64,000 nucleotides of DNA from Rhizomys pruinosus (lineage: Eukaryota > Chordata > Mammalia > Rodentia > Spalacidae): assembly GCA_009823505.1 (NCBI GenBank), contig VZQC01008079.1, positions 858,238 through 922,237 of the forward strand, given 5' to 3'. How positions within the stretch are numbered: position 1 is the first letter of the stretch; the number at the start of each line of letters is the position of its first letter. Both the position numbers and the translations under genes were made by a program. Below, piece by piece: positions 31,930-42,784 of the stretch. The notes under the pieces are model-generated. The model worked only from the letters and a program-made list of their open reading frames with translations. It made no database searches and was not told where the DNA came from.

Positions 31930-32112
31930 GTATGTAGGCATTGGGTTCCAGAAAATGTGGTCTGAGAAAGAGAATTGCCTAAAAAGAATCATATTTAGGG
32001 CAACAAGGGTGGGGGGCATGAGATAGGCTTTATGAGTGTATTTCTGGTTTGAAATCATGCCAGGTGTGGCCCGTTCAGGCCATAACGTGACCACTGCAAA
32101 AATCATATCTAT
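31930..32112 (-). mobile_element. LTR-like repeat fragment, antisense
   Basis: The minus strand reads 'gtggtcacgttatggcctga', 'acgggccacacctggc' and 'tgatttcaaaccagaaatac', parallel to 22955-23140. Confidence 0.5.
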
Positions 32113-32114
32113 CA

Positions 32115-32785
32115 TTATAAATTCTCTGCTTTCCGTAACTCCTTCTGATATGCTGCCAAAAATTCAAACAACTATTCCGATTACACTTTAATTGGTACTT
32201 TATATTCAACACATAAGAAAACTCACCATAAACAAAAGCTGTTCTTTCCTGAACTCTGTGAAGTTAAGGTATCTGGATCGTGTGTTAACTATATAATATT
32301 TATGGAGTTCACCATGTGGGTGAAGTCAGCCAAAGCCCATTTCTCCTCCTAGACCAAGGAATGTTTTATATATGATGATTTTGAAACAGCTTTGAAATTT
32401 TCACTCCTTGGAAATTCTTACAATGGTAAAGAATAGAAAGAATAATAAATAGTCAATTTCTTTTGGTTTCTCTTTTTGTATTCTCTGAGAAATCAATACT
32501 AATGTAGTTGCCCTTTATGTAATCAACCTTCTTCCAAGAATCTCAAAACACATATAAACTCTGCTGGTTGGTTACTAAAAAGTAATCACTTTCCCTGAAA
32601 CCATAAACCAGGTCACATATGGAACTGATTGTTACAGTCAAATACTAAGACCTAAAACTTCTACCCATGGTTTATGCCAATCTGATAGCCCCTTCCACGC
32701 ACCTGCACTCTTGCAAGTATGTAAAGACTGTTGGGGGGGCGGAGGGTGGATGTAGAGGGCAATTTAAGTTGTATGTGTTCAATCA
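32115..32785. other. No recognised feature
   Basis: AT-rich, with a G7 run near 32731. Confidence 0.45.
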
Positions 32786-32789
32786 ACCA

Positions 32790-32972
32790 AATGACTGAGC
32801 ATCTCTGTGCCAGACCCTCGGTCTGCATTAGAAACACAGTGATGAATTAGTAAGATTTGCTGCCTGGAAATTCTGTCTCAGGCGGTAACAGTTGCAAGAT
32901 TTAACAGGAGCACCTACTGTATCCTCTCCATAAATTATCTCAGTCCTCACAGGTAATTTTACAAAGTAGGGC
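32790..32972 (-). mobile_element. L2 then MIR relics, antisense
   Basis: 'gactgagcatctctgtgcca' with 'gaccctcggtctgcatt' fits the antisense L2 3' end (about 32790-32890). 'aggagcacctactgtatcct' with 'aattatctcagtcctcacag' fits antisense MIR (about 32905-32972). The B2 that follows truncates it. Confidence 0.5.
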
Positions 32973-32977
32973 CCCAA

Positions 32978-33184
32978 GGGGCTGGAGAGATGGCTCAGCA
33001 GTTAAGAGCATCGACCGCTCTTGCAGAGGACCCTGGTTCAATTCCCAGCACCCACATGGTGGCTAAGAACTGTCTTTAACTCCAGTTCCAGGGGAATCCC
33101 ATCCCCTTTTCTGACCTCCAAAGCATTGCACGACATGGGTGCACCAACCTACAAGCAGACAGTACACTCATACACATAAAAAAT
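32978..33184 (+). mobile_element. B2 SINE, left part of the B2+U4 composite
   Basis: Complete B2 from GGGGCTGGAGAGATGGCTCA through 'gcattgcacgacatgggtgc' to 'cactcatacacataaaaaat'. The left target copy AAAGTAGGGCCCCAAG is at 32963-32978. Its right copy lies beyond the U4 piece at 33291-33306 (one mismatch). Confidence 0.95.
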
Positions 33185-33251
33185 AGCTTTGTACAGTGGC
33201 AGTATCATAGCCAAGAGGTTTATCAAAGGCGTGATTATTGCTAATTGAAAA
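33185..33251 (+). pseudogene. U4 snRNA retropseudogene, first 67 nt only
   Basis: AGCTTTGTACAGTGGCAGTA, then TCATAGCCAAGAGGTTTATC, AAAGGCGTGATTATTGCTAA and TTGAAAA. This tracks the 5' end of U4 snRNA, which pairs with U6 in the U4/U6 di-snRNP. It covers the stem II strand and the 5' stem-loop, with a few changes and one missing base. It starts exactly at U4 nucleotide 1, stops at the A-run after the 5' stem-loop, and is followed by an A-rich tail. The Sm site and 3' loops are absent, so it cannot be functional. There is no snRNA promoter upstream, only B2. Confidence 0.9.
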
Positions 33252-33290
33252 AATAATAAATAAGAAATTAATTAATTAATTAATTTTTTA
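33252..33290. repeat. A-rich/(AATT)n tail of the composite
   Basis: 'aaataataaataag' then ATTAATTAATTAATTAATTT, ending at the right target copy. Confidence 0.85.
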
Positions 33291-33309
33291 AAAGTAGGGC
33301 CTCAAGAAA

Positions 33310-33750
33310 ATTTTGCAGACTCATGGTGCAGGTTCATTTTCTGATTTACTAGATATTATTACCAAAATGAGTGTTCCACCTGTGCTCATAAGGAGCAAGC
33401 ACCAATTTGAAGCTCCTCAATAATTTCAATTGTCTGTGGAGGAACTAGAAATTTGTGTGAATCTGTTGCATGTGAAAAAGAACATATTAGTGATTAAGTA
33501 CATTTGCATCTGTGATTCTGCATGATATTAGATATGTTTTCTTTCTTAAAGATAATATTTTTGTAAAATATTTGTTCCAGAACTTTTCTTATAGTTACTA
33601 ATTAGCTTTAAATTATAGAGGTGGTTTTTATTTTTTCCCCTTGAATGTTCAGTTAGCACCTTATAAAGATAGTTTGGTAGGGTGAAAAGGTACAGATTGA
33701 TTAATTATCTACATTTTATACTTCTAGCCTTAAGTCTTTATTATGTATGG
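33310..33750. other. No recognised feature
   Basis: AT-rich DNA. Confidence 0.4.
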
Positions 33751-33754
33751 ATAA

Positions 33755-34125
33755 AAACTTTGATGTTTACTTTTGATATGTTGTACTTTTTGGTTTTGTC
33801 ATAGTGTAAGGAGGTACTGGTCTTATCTCTCAAAGTCCATTTTTAATTTTAAGTGCTTCTGTCCATTGGTATTTGCCATCTCGTCTTTCTTTGTCTTTGT
33901 TATTAGTAGCTTCTGTATGTTTTGGGTGGGATTTAATCTACTTTTCAAATCTCGAACTTGGTGTTTTTGTTATTAATTTATTTTTGTATTCAAATATATG
34001 CATTAAGCTTATGAGTTTTCCTGTTTATTTTCATCCCATAAACATTCTAGTGCTTTTAAGAAAAATATTTCCCAGCCAAGCCTGATAAGATGTATCCCTG
34101 TATATTTATTATAGCTCCTTCTATA
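33755..34125 (-). mobile_element. Old L1 ORF2 relic, antisense (tentative)
   Basis: The plus strand reads 'gcattaagcttatgagtttt', 'cctgtttattttcatcccat' and 'aaacattct', resembling antisense L1M ORF2 where the consensus has a 'ttttgctgcatcccata' block. Support is weak. Confidence 0.35.
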
Positions 34126-34129
34126 TTGG

Positions 34130-34755
34130 TGAGGTTTAATGATCCACATAGTTTATTTTAGAGTCATACTACGTCCAGATTCCATGGAGGGTTTGGTGAC
34201 CCTGTGCCCTACTCCTCCACAGTTCACCTGCTGCTAAGCTTTGGAGCTATTCCAATGTGATTCTTATCCATTTTGCTTATTTTTTTCTCTTTCTCCTGCA
34301 TCATGGGAGGCCACAATGACATCCCATTGTTCTCTCTCTCAACCTTACAATATGTTCACTTCTTCCTTTCAGTGTTACTGTGTGGAATTATTTTATTTCT
34401 TAGCCAATAGACTCTTTTTGTCTCTCTTTCCCAAATGAATGTCTATCTCATGTCCACTTCATCACTCTTTCTCCAATGACCAGCAGTTTTGGTCATAGTA
34501 AGGACCAGCAAATGCTCGAAGCCTGCATGGATGAAGGAAAGAATTTTAAAATCTCTAATAGGTCTGGAATAGGTACAAATGGTTTTAGAAAATCTTATGA
34601 AACCCAAGGAGTCATAGTTATATGAAGCCTCTTGGTTATATTGTTGAGAGTTCTAGTATCGATTACTACTTGTCACTGTATTAAAGACTTTGAACAATAA
34701 AGGATAATTTCACTTCCAGTAATGACAGACTAAAAAATTTGGCTGATTTTTTTTC
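34130..34755. other. No recognised feature
   Basis: Mixed composition, with nothing assigned. Confidence 0.4.
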
Positions 34756-34774
34756 TGACAAAAGTAAAATAATT

Positions 34775-34921
34775 GCCGGGCATGGTGGCACACACCTTTA
34801 ACTCCAGCACTCAGGAGGCAGAGGCAGGCAGATCTCTGTGAGTTCAAGGCCAGCCTGGTCTACAGAGTGAGCTCCAGGCCAGCTTGGACTAAAAACAGAG
34901 ACCCTGTCTCAAAAATACCCA
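34775..34921 (+). mobile_element. B1 SINE with TSD
   Basis: GCCGGGCATGGTGGCACACA through 'gaccctgtctcaaaaatacc'. The flanks AAAAGTAAAATAATTG (34760-34775) and AAAAGTAAAATAACTG (34922-34937) are a 16-base target duplication with one mismatch. Confidence 0.95.
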
Positions 34922-34999
34922 AAAAGTAAAATAACTGGATAAAGTTTAAATAAAGCTCAGTTAACTAACAACATAATAAATCATTACTGGGTAGTGATC

Positions 35000-36650
35000 T
35001 GTAAGAACTCAGAATTCCAGAGATAGGGTCTGGTAGACAAGGCCACATTTTCCACTGTCAAGTGTCAATTTAGAGTGGCAACTAACAGTTCAGTTGGTCA
35101 AAGGGACAGAAGTCTGAATACAGATTCCTTTAAGGGTTTCAATCTGATAAGCTTGCAATCACTTCAGGCTGAAATGTTAAGGGTGAGAACCTGGTAGCAA
35201 GGGTTGCAGTGTTAAATAACTGTCCAGAAAAACCTCAAGCATTAAACTGGCTCAAATGGCCAAAAATGCTGTACTTACAATTCTAGGCAACGAAAATAAA
35301 AATATTCACTAATAGGAAGTCAACTTTAATCAACCCTCAAATTATAACCAAAGGTCAGTTTCCAAAAGCAATGCCCAATACACAATCAGAGATTTGCAGA
35401 AACAAGAAGAGATAACTTTAAGAGGAAAACCATCACAGAAAATTCCGTTAAGAAACAGACCCAATGGGGACCAAATAACAGGATTATCAGGCCTTATCCA
35501 CCTTTGCTCATTATATTTTAATGAAATAAAAGTTACAATTAAAACATTGTAATGGAAACAGAAGTCACAAAGATGACATTGTAAATTCAAGAAAGAATAA
35601 AATACACAGTCTAGAATTGAAGTTAAATAGGTGGGTGGCTAAGTTTAAAAGAAAGAATTGATTGAGATTCATTAGGCAAATAGAGCAGAAGTCTCTGGAA
35701 AGTAGAGGATGACAGAAAAGAAAAAGGCAGAAAATACAGGAGAAAAGAAACAAATCATAAATACCATTATGCAATAGAACTTTATGCAATGTGCATCTAT
35801 TTGACAGACTCAAAGAAGTTGCTGTCTGGTTCTAAAGTTTCTATTGGAAGTGCAAGAAGAAAATTTCCTCATGCTTTTTGTCTGGTTGTAGCAGCCAAGA
35901 CTGAAGAGAGGAACACAGAGAGATAAAGAAGTATAATGTAGTGTCAAAAACTATTTTGTAACAGTCGAATGCAGTAACCTCTATGCCCATTAATCTGAAT
36001 AATGAGCCAAGTGTGATTGTTGAGACTGAAGAATTTATGCTTCAATTTTATTTTGATTGAATAAGGTTTATTGTATACCCATAAATGTGTGCACAAGCTA
36101 GTGCATTAAAGTGTAGAAGAGGTATACAGAAATGGTCACATGGGGGAACTGGGAATATCAGAAGTGAAAATGAAATATGTACAATGCTTGAAGGATCAGG
36201 ACTCAAATACCTTTAGAAATAATGAAAGACATCAATGCACACATTCCAAAGCAAATCTCAAGAAAGAATTAAAACATCTTCTAGGCATCCTATAACAAAT
36301 GTGAAAGAAAACAAATAAGAGAAAACTTAGGAGGAGTTAGAGAAGCAGGGGCACTCCCTTCACAGGAAGAGCATTAATTACCAACTTCAAGAACTACAAT
36401 GAAAACTAGAGAAAAAAAGCAAGTTTAACTTTTGCTGGAAAAACTCCTATCTTACAACTGCATACCCAGAAGAAATATCTTTAAGAATGAAGGTAAAATA
36501 AAGACATTTTAGAGCCAAGAACAATGGAGACAGTTTCACATCAGCAGATGCTACCAGTAGAAATTACAAAACAATCCCAGATGGGAAGTAGGAGATGCCA
36601 GAAGAAAAAGGAACAAAGAAATGATAAATATGCAGGGGAATATTGAGAAA
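35000..36650 (+). mobile_element. Old L1M/HAL1-type relic
   Basis: The right part is clearest: 'aatgaaagacatcaatgcac', 'aggagttagagaagcagggg', 'tgcatacccagaagaaatat', 'aagaatgaaggtaaaataaa', 'gacattttagagccaag' and 'gggaagtaggagatgccag' follow the mammal-wide L1M/HAL1 body in sense order. The left part (35000-35800) is compatible but weaker. Open frames on its minus strand are antisense noise. Confidence 0.6.
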
Positions 36651-36659
36651 CACAATAAC

Positions 36660-37440
36660 AATCTCTAACGACCTCTCCTTGCATGCTCCAGCACCACATG
36701 CCATTGTTATATTGAAATTGTTCACCCACACTATGGACTATTGGACATGGTGCCTGTCTGGGTTATAGAGCTGTACTCAATAAGACATCACCCCATTGAT
36801 ATTTGTTGTAAAGAGAAATGCGTGGATTAAACAGAACAATGGAAATCAGTTAGCTTTTCACTACGAAGGAAGTGAGCACTTTAAGAAAATGAGCTCAAAA
36901 AAGACGTGAGGACTTTGAGAGAGCCAGATCTCAAAGTAGTTATACATAACATTTTAATAGTTCCAAATAATATCACCAGCTTGGGATGTCTATTTTATTG
37001 TTCATACTGTAAAGGTCCTACAGTCCATTCTAATTCTTGGCTTTGGTCAAATTATCCGGACCTTCCAATTTTTCGTTTTCTTAACCTTTGAGCCCATTGT
37101 ACACGGTGATGCACACAGCCACATTTGGCTCCTTTTCATCCACTTCCCTGAAATGTTATCAGCTCCTTGGCACTGCACTCTAAGATGTTTGCTCTGGTTT
37201 CTTTTTTTTTTTTAATTTCTTTATTTGTTTATCTATTATATTCAGTGTTTCCTTTCCAACAGTTTTGCTATTTCCTCAAACATGCATTCATTGCTATATG
37301 GCTCTGCCTTTGCTTTTGCATAGGTACTTTTAGAGAACTTCTCAAATTGGGCTTCTTGTCAATATTCTACATTTGAACAATTTTGACTGCTTCTCACTAT
37401 CTCAGGCATTGTCTTTGTTGTCATAGTCTTTGGACTCTTT
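36660..37440. other. No recognised feature
   Basis: Nothing assigned. Confidence 0.4.
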
Positions 37441-37452
37441 TAAAATTTTATT

Positions 37453-37457
37453 TTATA

Positions 37458-37523
<66 letters not shown>

Positions 37524-37529
37524 GTGTTG
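37453..37529. repeat. (TA)n(TG)n compound microsatellite
   Basis: A TA run directly followed by a GT run of about 20 units with one CG step. The alternating purine-pyrimidine tract is over 60 bases long. Confidence 0.95.
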
Positions 37530-37744
37530 TACACAGATGAGAGTGTAAGTACACACACCCATGCACAAGCAGACAGAGGTCAGAGTAGAGTACTGGGTAC
37601 CCTCTCATGTTTTTCTCTGTTGCCTTGCTTTATCTTTCACTACTTTAAAAATCTTGTCGTAACATCTCTTTCTCCTTCCTGTGTCCTTTTGTTAACCTCT
37701 GCTTTACAGATTATTTCATAGGCATATTTTATACCAAATTATTC

Positions 37745-38352
37745 ATAAATATTTTATTTTTTAATATTTTTATTGAGTTTCTGTGCATGCCATAGAGCAG
37801 AGCCCAAACAAGTTCAACCCCTTCTCCATCCTGCCTCCCCCCACACCAGATTCCATGTATGCAGCCAAATATGATAAGTCCCATCTGGTCAAACATCATC
37901 ACCCAAATGGCCGTTGGTGCAAGTTTATCTACTGGAGTCCACTAAGACCATCCAGAGTGACTCTTGCAAAGATCTACTCTCCCTTACCCTACAGTAATCA
38001 GGCACTAATAGCTCCTCAACCATGATTGGGAGCTATTAGTGGCTGATTACCCTACAGTAATCAGCCACTATTTCCCCAGTTCCATGCTGGGTTTCTGTGG
38101 AGCCAACATCTGACCTGTGCGTACTGCCACCACTATTGACAAGAGGACCACAACTGGCCCAGTTTCACTGAATGGGAAACTACAGAGTGCATGTCCCTGA
38201 ATGGAACTCCTATTTGAACCTCACCCACCCATGGCTAGGGAACCATTGTGGAAGAGGGGGTGCAAAGATTTTGAGAGCCAGGGTAGTGCATGAACATAGG
38301 GGAGCAGAGGCTTTTGGGCCTCTGAGAACTTGCTCACATGAAGCTGCAACAG
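37745..38352 (-). mobile_element. LINE-1 3' UTR with inverted 5' part
   Basis: Bases about 37745-38138 are antisense Lx-type 3' UTR from the poly(A) end. Bases about 38139-38352 are upstream UTR in sense, with 'ggaccacaactggcccagtt', 'acctcacccacccatggcta' and 'ttgtggaagagggggtgcaa'. The outer end GCTGCAACAG and the inner antisense limit (CAATAGTGGTGG on the minus strand) are adjacent in the normal element and share CAACAG/CAATAG. It also contains the templated hairpin at 37984-38070. Confidence 0.82.
37984..38070. repeat. Hairpin plus direct repeat made by local template switching
   Basis: The inverted arms at 37995-38015 and 38029-38049 (21 bases, one mismatch) flank a 13-base loop. The block TTACCCTACAGTAATCAGSC, extended by ACTA, appears at 37984-38007 and again at 38047-38070. 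The undisturbed L1 UTR has one copy and no hairpin. Confidence 0.88.
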
Positions 38353-38359
38353 AACTATT

Positions 38360-41220
38360 TTTAGTTCATTAATCCATTAAAAAAGGAAATTTATTGAGAG
38401 ATACTGTTTTTCAACAAAGGAATACATACACTTTCTTTCACTTTCTTTTAGATATTATGGTTGATTAGGTTACTATCTAACCCCCCGACCCTCTCTCCAA
38501 GAAGACCTGTTAATTGAACAGCCCTCTAGAGCAGTGTCCCAGCTCTAATTAGCTTCCTTGAAATCCAGCGCTGTTAGGAAAAGATGGCTGTTTTTCTCCA
38601 GCCACTCTTGAATGAGGGAAACCTACCAACTGCCATCCCTATTGCATAGAGCTTACCAGGAGTTTTTCTTGTCTGTATTCTTGCCATAGCAGTGAAAATT
38701 TACAGTGCATCCCTGTGTTGTGTGTCTGATCTCTCCTTCCTTTATTCCACAGTTGGTTTCTGGAAGATGTCATCAAGAATTGTGATAAGAAAATAAAAAC
38801 AGTTCTTGCGTTGCAAAGGTAGCTCACGCGGAAGGCATCCCTATGTTTTCCTCCGCTCAGGCGTTTCTGAGTTCATTTTCTATTTCTAATAATAAACCAT
38901 GGGTCTAGCGAAGTGGGACTTTTATGCCATCAACAGTCTTGACTCTCAGCTCTTTGAATACCTCCTATACATCCCCTGCACTGTTCTTTATTTGTGTTTT
39001 ATATGATGGATTAGAAAGTCATGCCAAGACCTTTTTCTAGCAGATATAAATTTAAATTGAGGAAGGTGCCTACATGTCTAAGCAATAAAATTGGCTTTCC
39101 TCTAAGAATATTCTGTATTTTGGACTTTTTACTGGGTCAAAGTTTACATATTTCCTATTATTATAAATTATTGAAGTTAATTCTATAAAAAATAGATTTT
39201 TAAAATAAAAACTAGATTGAATACAGCCATGATTAGGTACTCATTTAGAAATGTTAGCCCTCTAGTCCTCGTGACTAAATAGTTAGAAACTAGCAAAAGA
39301 CTTAGAATCTGCAAGCAGGTTTATTGTTAAAAAATCCACACATGCATCAAAGTTGAAGCACTTTCTAAAGAATAGCTTTATACTTAATATCTGCATTCTA
39401 CCACTAACATTATGATCCACTTGCAGAATTACATATCTGTCTCTTTATGTATCAATTAGATGGATGCATTGCAAAGTAAATTTTGGACCTAATATACCTC
39501 TTGCTCAATGCTTCTTCATATATATATACATATATATATATATTATATTTATATGTATATATACATATAATGTTTGTTTCCATTTCCTTTTCTATTTAGG
39601 TAAATATTTACAAGTAATGAAGCACAGAACTCTTAAGTGACTGTGCATTCAGGGAGCTTTGCAAACACGTCCAGCTGTGTAACTCAAATTCTTATCAAGA
39701 TATGGCCATTGTTATGATGCCTTTGCCTTAGCCAAAGGAATATTTTTAGGATATAATAACATAGTCAAAGCACAGAAGGACTTAGTTTTCCCACCATCTT
39801 TCTGTGCTGGAAGAAAAGGAAATCCTTTTGCCCCGCCATTTCTTAGATTTTTGCTCATTTGGCACAGAATAAAGTGTTCAGGAACTTAGAGGATGAAGAG
39901 TCAAATGGAGACTGAAAAAGCCATGTCATCATGTAAATTAAACAGAGACACAAATATGTCAGAGGGCAGAGGCAGGCACCTCATTGTGCAAGTGATTTAT
40001 GGGAGAAGCTAATTTTAAGCAAGCTCTGGCTGTGCAGTGCCTTGCAGCCAAGCACACAGTCAGAGTACCCCCTTTCGACAGCAATCCAGAGCTGCCCATC
40101 TCCTTCTGGAATAATCTCATGTTCTTGGTGGTATAAAAGGCAATAAGTGGCTGTTTATTGTCTAAGGAAACCCTGGCTGAGTCACTGAAGGCAGGCTGTG
40201 TTAAATGCCAGAGAGTAACAAGGATTATGGCTGCGAGACAATGGCCTGGCCTCCAAGAGCCCAGCCCACAAAACTGAATGCTGAAACATTAACAACTGAA
40301 GCAGGGCACTCCTTCCGTTTTTGGTCCATGATCTGGATTTTTTTTTTCCCCTCAAAATGACACTGAAACAAGAAAAGCGACAGACTGACCACCCAGGAAA
40401 CAAGCATGGTGTGCTCTGGCTCGCTGACTTTGTCGTGGTAATACAGATCAGATGGGGCCTAGGGCCTTGGAGAGGGTAGGTAACAGGGGTTCTCCAGGAT
40501 GGGAAACAGGAGGCTTGGCTTCCTATGCAGAGAAGTACTGCGGGATTAATGGAATATATCTTTAGGCTGGAGGCCTTGAGCTATTAGTTTTCCTGCCTTT
40601 CAGTTTCAGCATTATTCAAAAGGCAATGGTAAAGATAAAGTCTCTCTAGTTCAATATTATGCCCCCAGAATTGTCCATAGCCAAGCAGAGTATGTGTTCG
40701 GGTGGGAGGAGGGTGGGTGCAGGTAGGGGGTGTTGGAATTGCTTGTCTAAAATAATTTCAATGAACAAACATTTAATATGAACCATCCACATAAGTTTCA
40801 AGGCCACCTGAAAGCACAACAAGATTGAAGCGATAGATTAAAGAGCTATTTGTTTGGGTAAATGTGCTAAAACCATTTCCCCAGTGCTCCTCAAGAAGGA
40901 CATGTTCCCTTGCCTCAAGTCTATGAGAGGGTTTGGAAAACCCAACTGGGGAGCTACATTGCTTCCCTCAGATTCCGTGAACAGGGTGGGGATTCCAAAG
41001 GTTTCCAACAACCAGTGAGGCCTGAGTGCTGACAAATGAGAACTGAAATCAACTATGCAACTGGAGTCAGCTCCTGCAGGGTTCTGCTCTGCCAAGGATT
41101 GACTCTTAGGTTCCTGAATAGTGGGAGGTCTGGAGCCCGGGCTGGAGGCTGGGAAGCACGGGCATTGGCAGAGGGCTTGGGAGAGCTCAGAGCAGATTAT
41201 TTACCAATTATTTTGAGAGA
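38360..41220. other. Largest repeat-poor stretch (2.9 kb)
   Basis: No SINE, LINE or LTR recognised, apart from an AT-only palindromic patch at 39518-39573. It includes TATAAAAGG at 40132-40140 in ordinary-composition sequence. Short open frames overlap on both strands. It could hold conserved non-coding elements; that cannot be tested by eye. Confidence 0.5.
39518..39573. repeat. AT-only palindromic patch
   Basis: Alternating TA with ACATA and its complement TATGT, so the two ends can pair. Confidence 0.8.
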
Positions 41221-41227
41221 CCCTTAG

Positions 41228-41668
41228 CACATGCACAGACACTGTGCCCTCCTAGTGCATACCAGCAAACTTATAGACCTGAACAGCAAAATGATTGGGA
41301 GCTGTGACCAGAGAGTTCTTGCGTGGTTGCCAAGCCCAACTAAAGGTGTGTGTTCCCATGGAGACGTCATCCATTTGCACAGGAGAAAGAGAACCAAGCT
41401 TCTTTCCTTAAGAAGACCTTTGGGGAGGGAAAAATAACAACATAAAGACTGGGTCAAAGAACTGACTGATACAGTTAAACTCTGCCCAAAACAACATGCC
41501 TCCGCACGGAAAAAACTTTGGAAAGACTGAGAGAAAGATGCAAGACATGCATGGCAGAAGGCATGAACAGGGGTGGGATGGGGGCGGGGAGAAGGGAATG
41601 TGTCTAAATTGGACTGAAAGATAATGAATGAAATACACAATTCATCAATAAAAGTATTTATAAAAAAA
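41228..41668 (+). mobile_element. L1-like 3' end, second type, sense
   Basis: The last 150 bases ('gatgcaagacatgcatggca', 'gaaggcatgaac', a G-rich block, 'aatgaatgaaatacacaatt', 'catcaataaaagtatt' and poly(A)) match the minus strand of 26057-26205. The upstream 300 bases ('caccaagcttctttcctta'-like) are only tentatively part of it. Confidence 0.6.
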
Positions 41669-41681
41669 AAAGACCTTTTTC

Positions 41682-41925
41682 GGGCTGGAGAGATGGCCTA
41701 GCGGTTAAGAGTGCCGACTGCTCTTACAGAGGACCCGGGTTCGATCCCCAGCACCCACATGGCGGCCAAAAACCGTCTGAAACTCCAATTCCAGGAGAAC
41801 TCCAGTTCCAGGGGAATCCGAGACCCTCTTCTGACCTCCGAGGCGTTGCACGACACGGGTGCACAGACCTGCATGCAGATAGTACATTCATACACATACA
41901 GAAATAAATAAAATTAAAAAAAAAG
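41682..41925 (+). mobile_element. B2 SINE with perfect TSD, young
   Basis: GGGCTGGAGAGATGGCCTAG through 'cgttgcacgacacgggtgca' to 'aaataaaattaaaaaaaaa'. AAGACCTTTTTC is duplicated at 41670-41681 and 41926-41937. It landed in the A-tail of the preceding element. CpGs are well kept, which suggests a recent insertion. Confidence 0.96.
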
Positions 41926-41939
41926 AAGACCTTTTTCAA

Positions 41940-42505
41940 GAAAGCTGCATGGAAGGGAGTTAGAACAGAAGCAGAAGTGGTACGTGGTAGATCACAAACT
42001 CGCCAAATGGGCAATTTTTATGCTACAGACAGACCCTTTCTGCAAACTTTGGCTATAGACAACCTCTTCTCAGATGATTGATCTTTAGTGCATAGGCTAA
42101 ATTTGTAGAATTATAAAACAAAACATTCTCATTTAAGCACAGTTACCAAAAGATTACAAAATCTCTAGCACATTAAATAATCAGACCGAAGACCAATTCT
42201 AATCAATGAAATTTTCATAATTTCCAAGGGACGATAAGCATAAATAGCCTCTTGAAGTGTAAACACAGTTGCAATGTGATAGGACGCCATATATGATTTT
42301 GTTGATGAGAGTCCCTAGTGCTACTAATAAAATTGTATTTATAATGAAGGAAGGTACAAAATTTCCCATCAAAATCTGAGTTTATAGTTGTTAGACATGG
42401 AAAGGTTTAGTTAGAAACTAATAAAAGTAAAAAATAAACAGATAAAGAAACAAATAAATAAACACCTTATCCAAACTGACAGAAATAGATAAATGACAAT
42501 GGGGT
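41940..42505. other. No recognised feature
   Basis: AT-rich DNA. Confidence 0.4.
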
Positions 42506-42519
42506 AAAAGTTTCTTCCT

Positions 42520-42729
42520 GGGCTGGAGAGATGGCCTAGCAGTTAGAGCACCGACCGCTCTTGCAGAGGACCCGGGTTCAATCCCCAGCACCCACATGGC
42601 AGCTGAGAACCATCTGTAATTCCAATTCCAGGAGAACTCCAGTTCCAGGGGAATCCGACACCCTCTTCTGACCTCTGTGGCATTGCACGACATGGGTGCA
42701 CAGACCTACATGCAGACAGTACATTCATA

Positions 42730-42768
<39 letters not shown>

Positions 42769-42770
42769 AT
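42520..42770 (+). mobile_element. B2 SINE with (AAAT)n tail and perfect TSD
   Basis: GGGCTGGAGAGATGGCCTAG head, CCCGGGTTCAATCCCCAGCA B box, and an AAAT-repeat tail at 42731-42770. GTTTCTTCCT is duplicated at 42510-42519 and 42771-42780. Confidence 0.96.
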
Positions 42771-42784
42771 GTTTCTTCCTAAGA

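Noticed and set aside
33185..33251. Functional U4 snRNA gene
   Set aside because: It lacks the 3' half and Sm site, has an A-rich tail, and is preceded by a B2 instead of an snRNA promoter.
41224..41640. 138-codon minus-strand frame
   Set aside because: Antisense of an L1-like 3' end.
41682..41750. tRNA-like head sequences (here and at every B2)
   Set aside because: They are the tRNA-derived 5' parts of B2 SINEs, followed by the SINE body, not tRNA genes.
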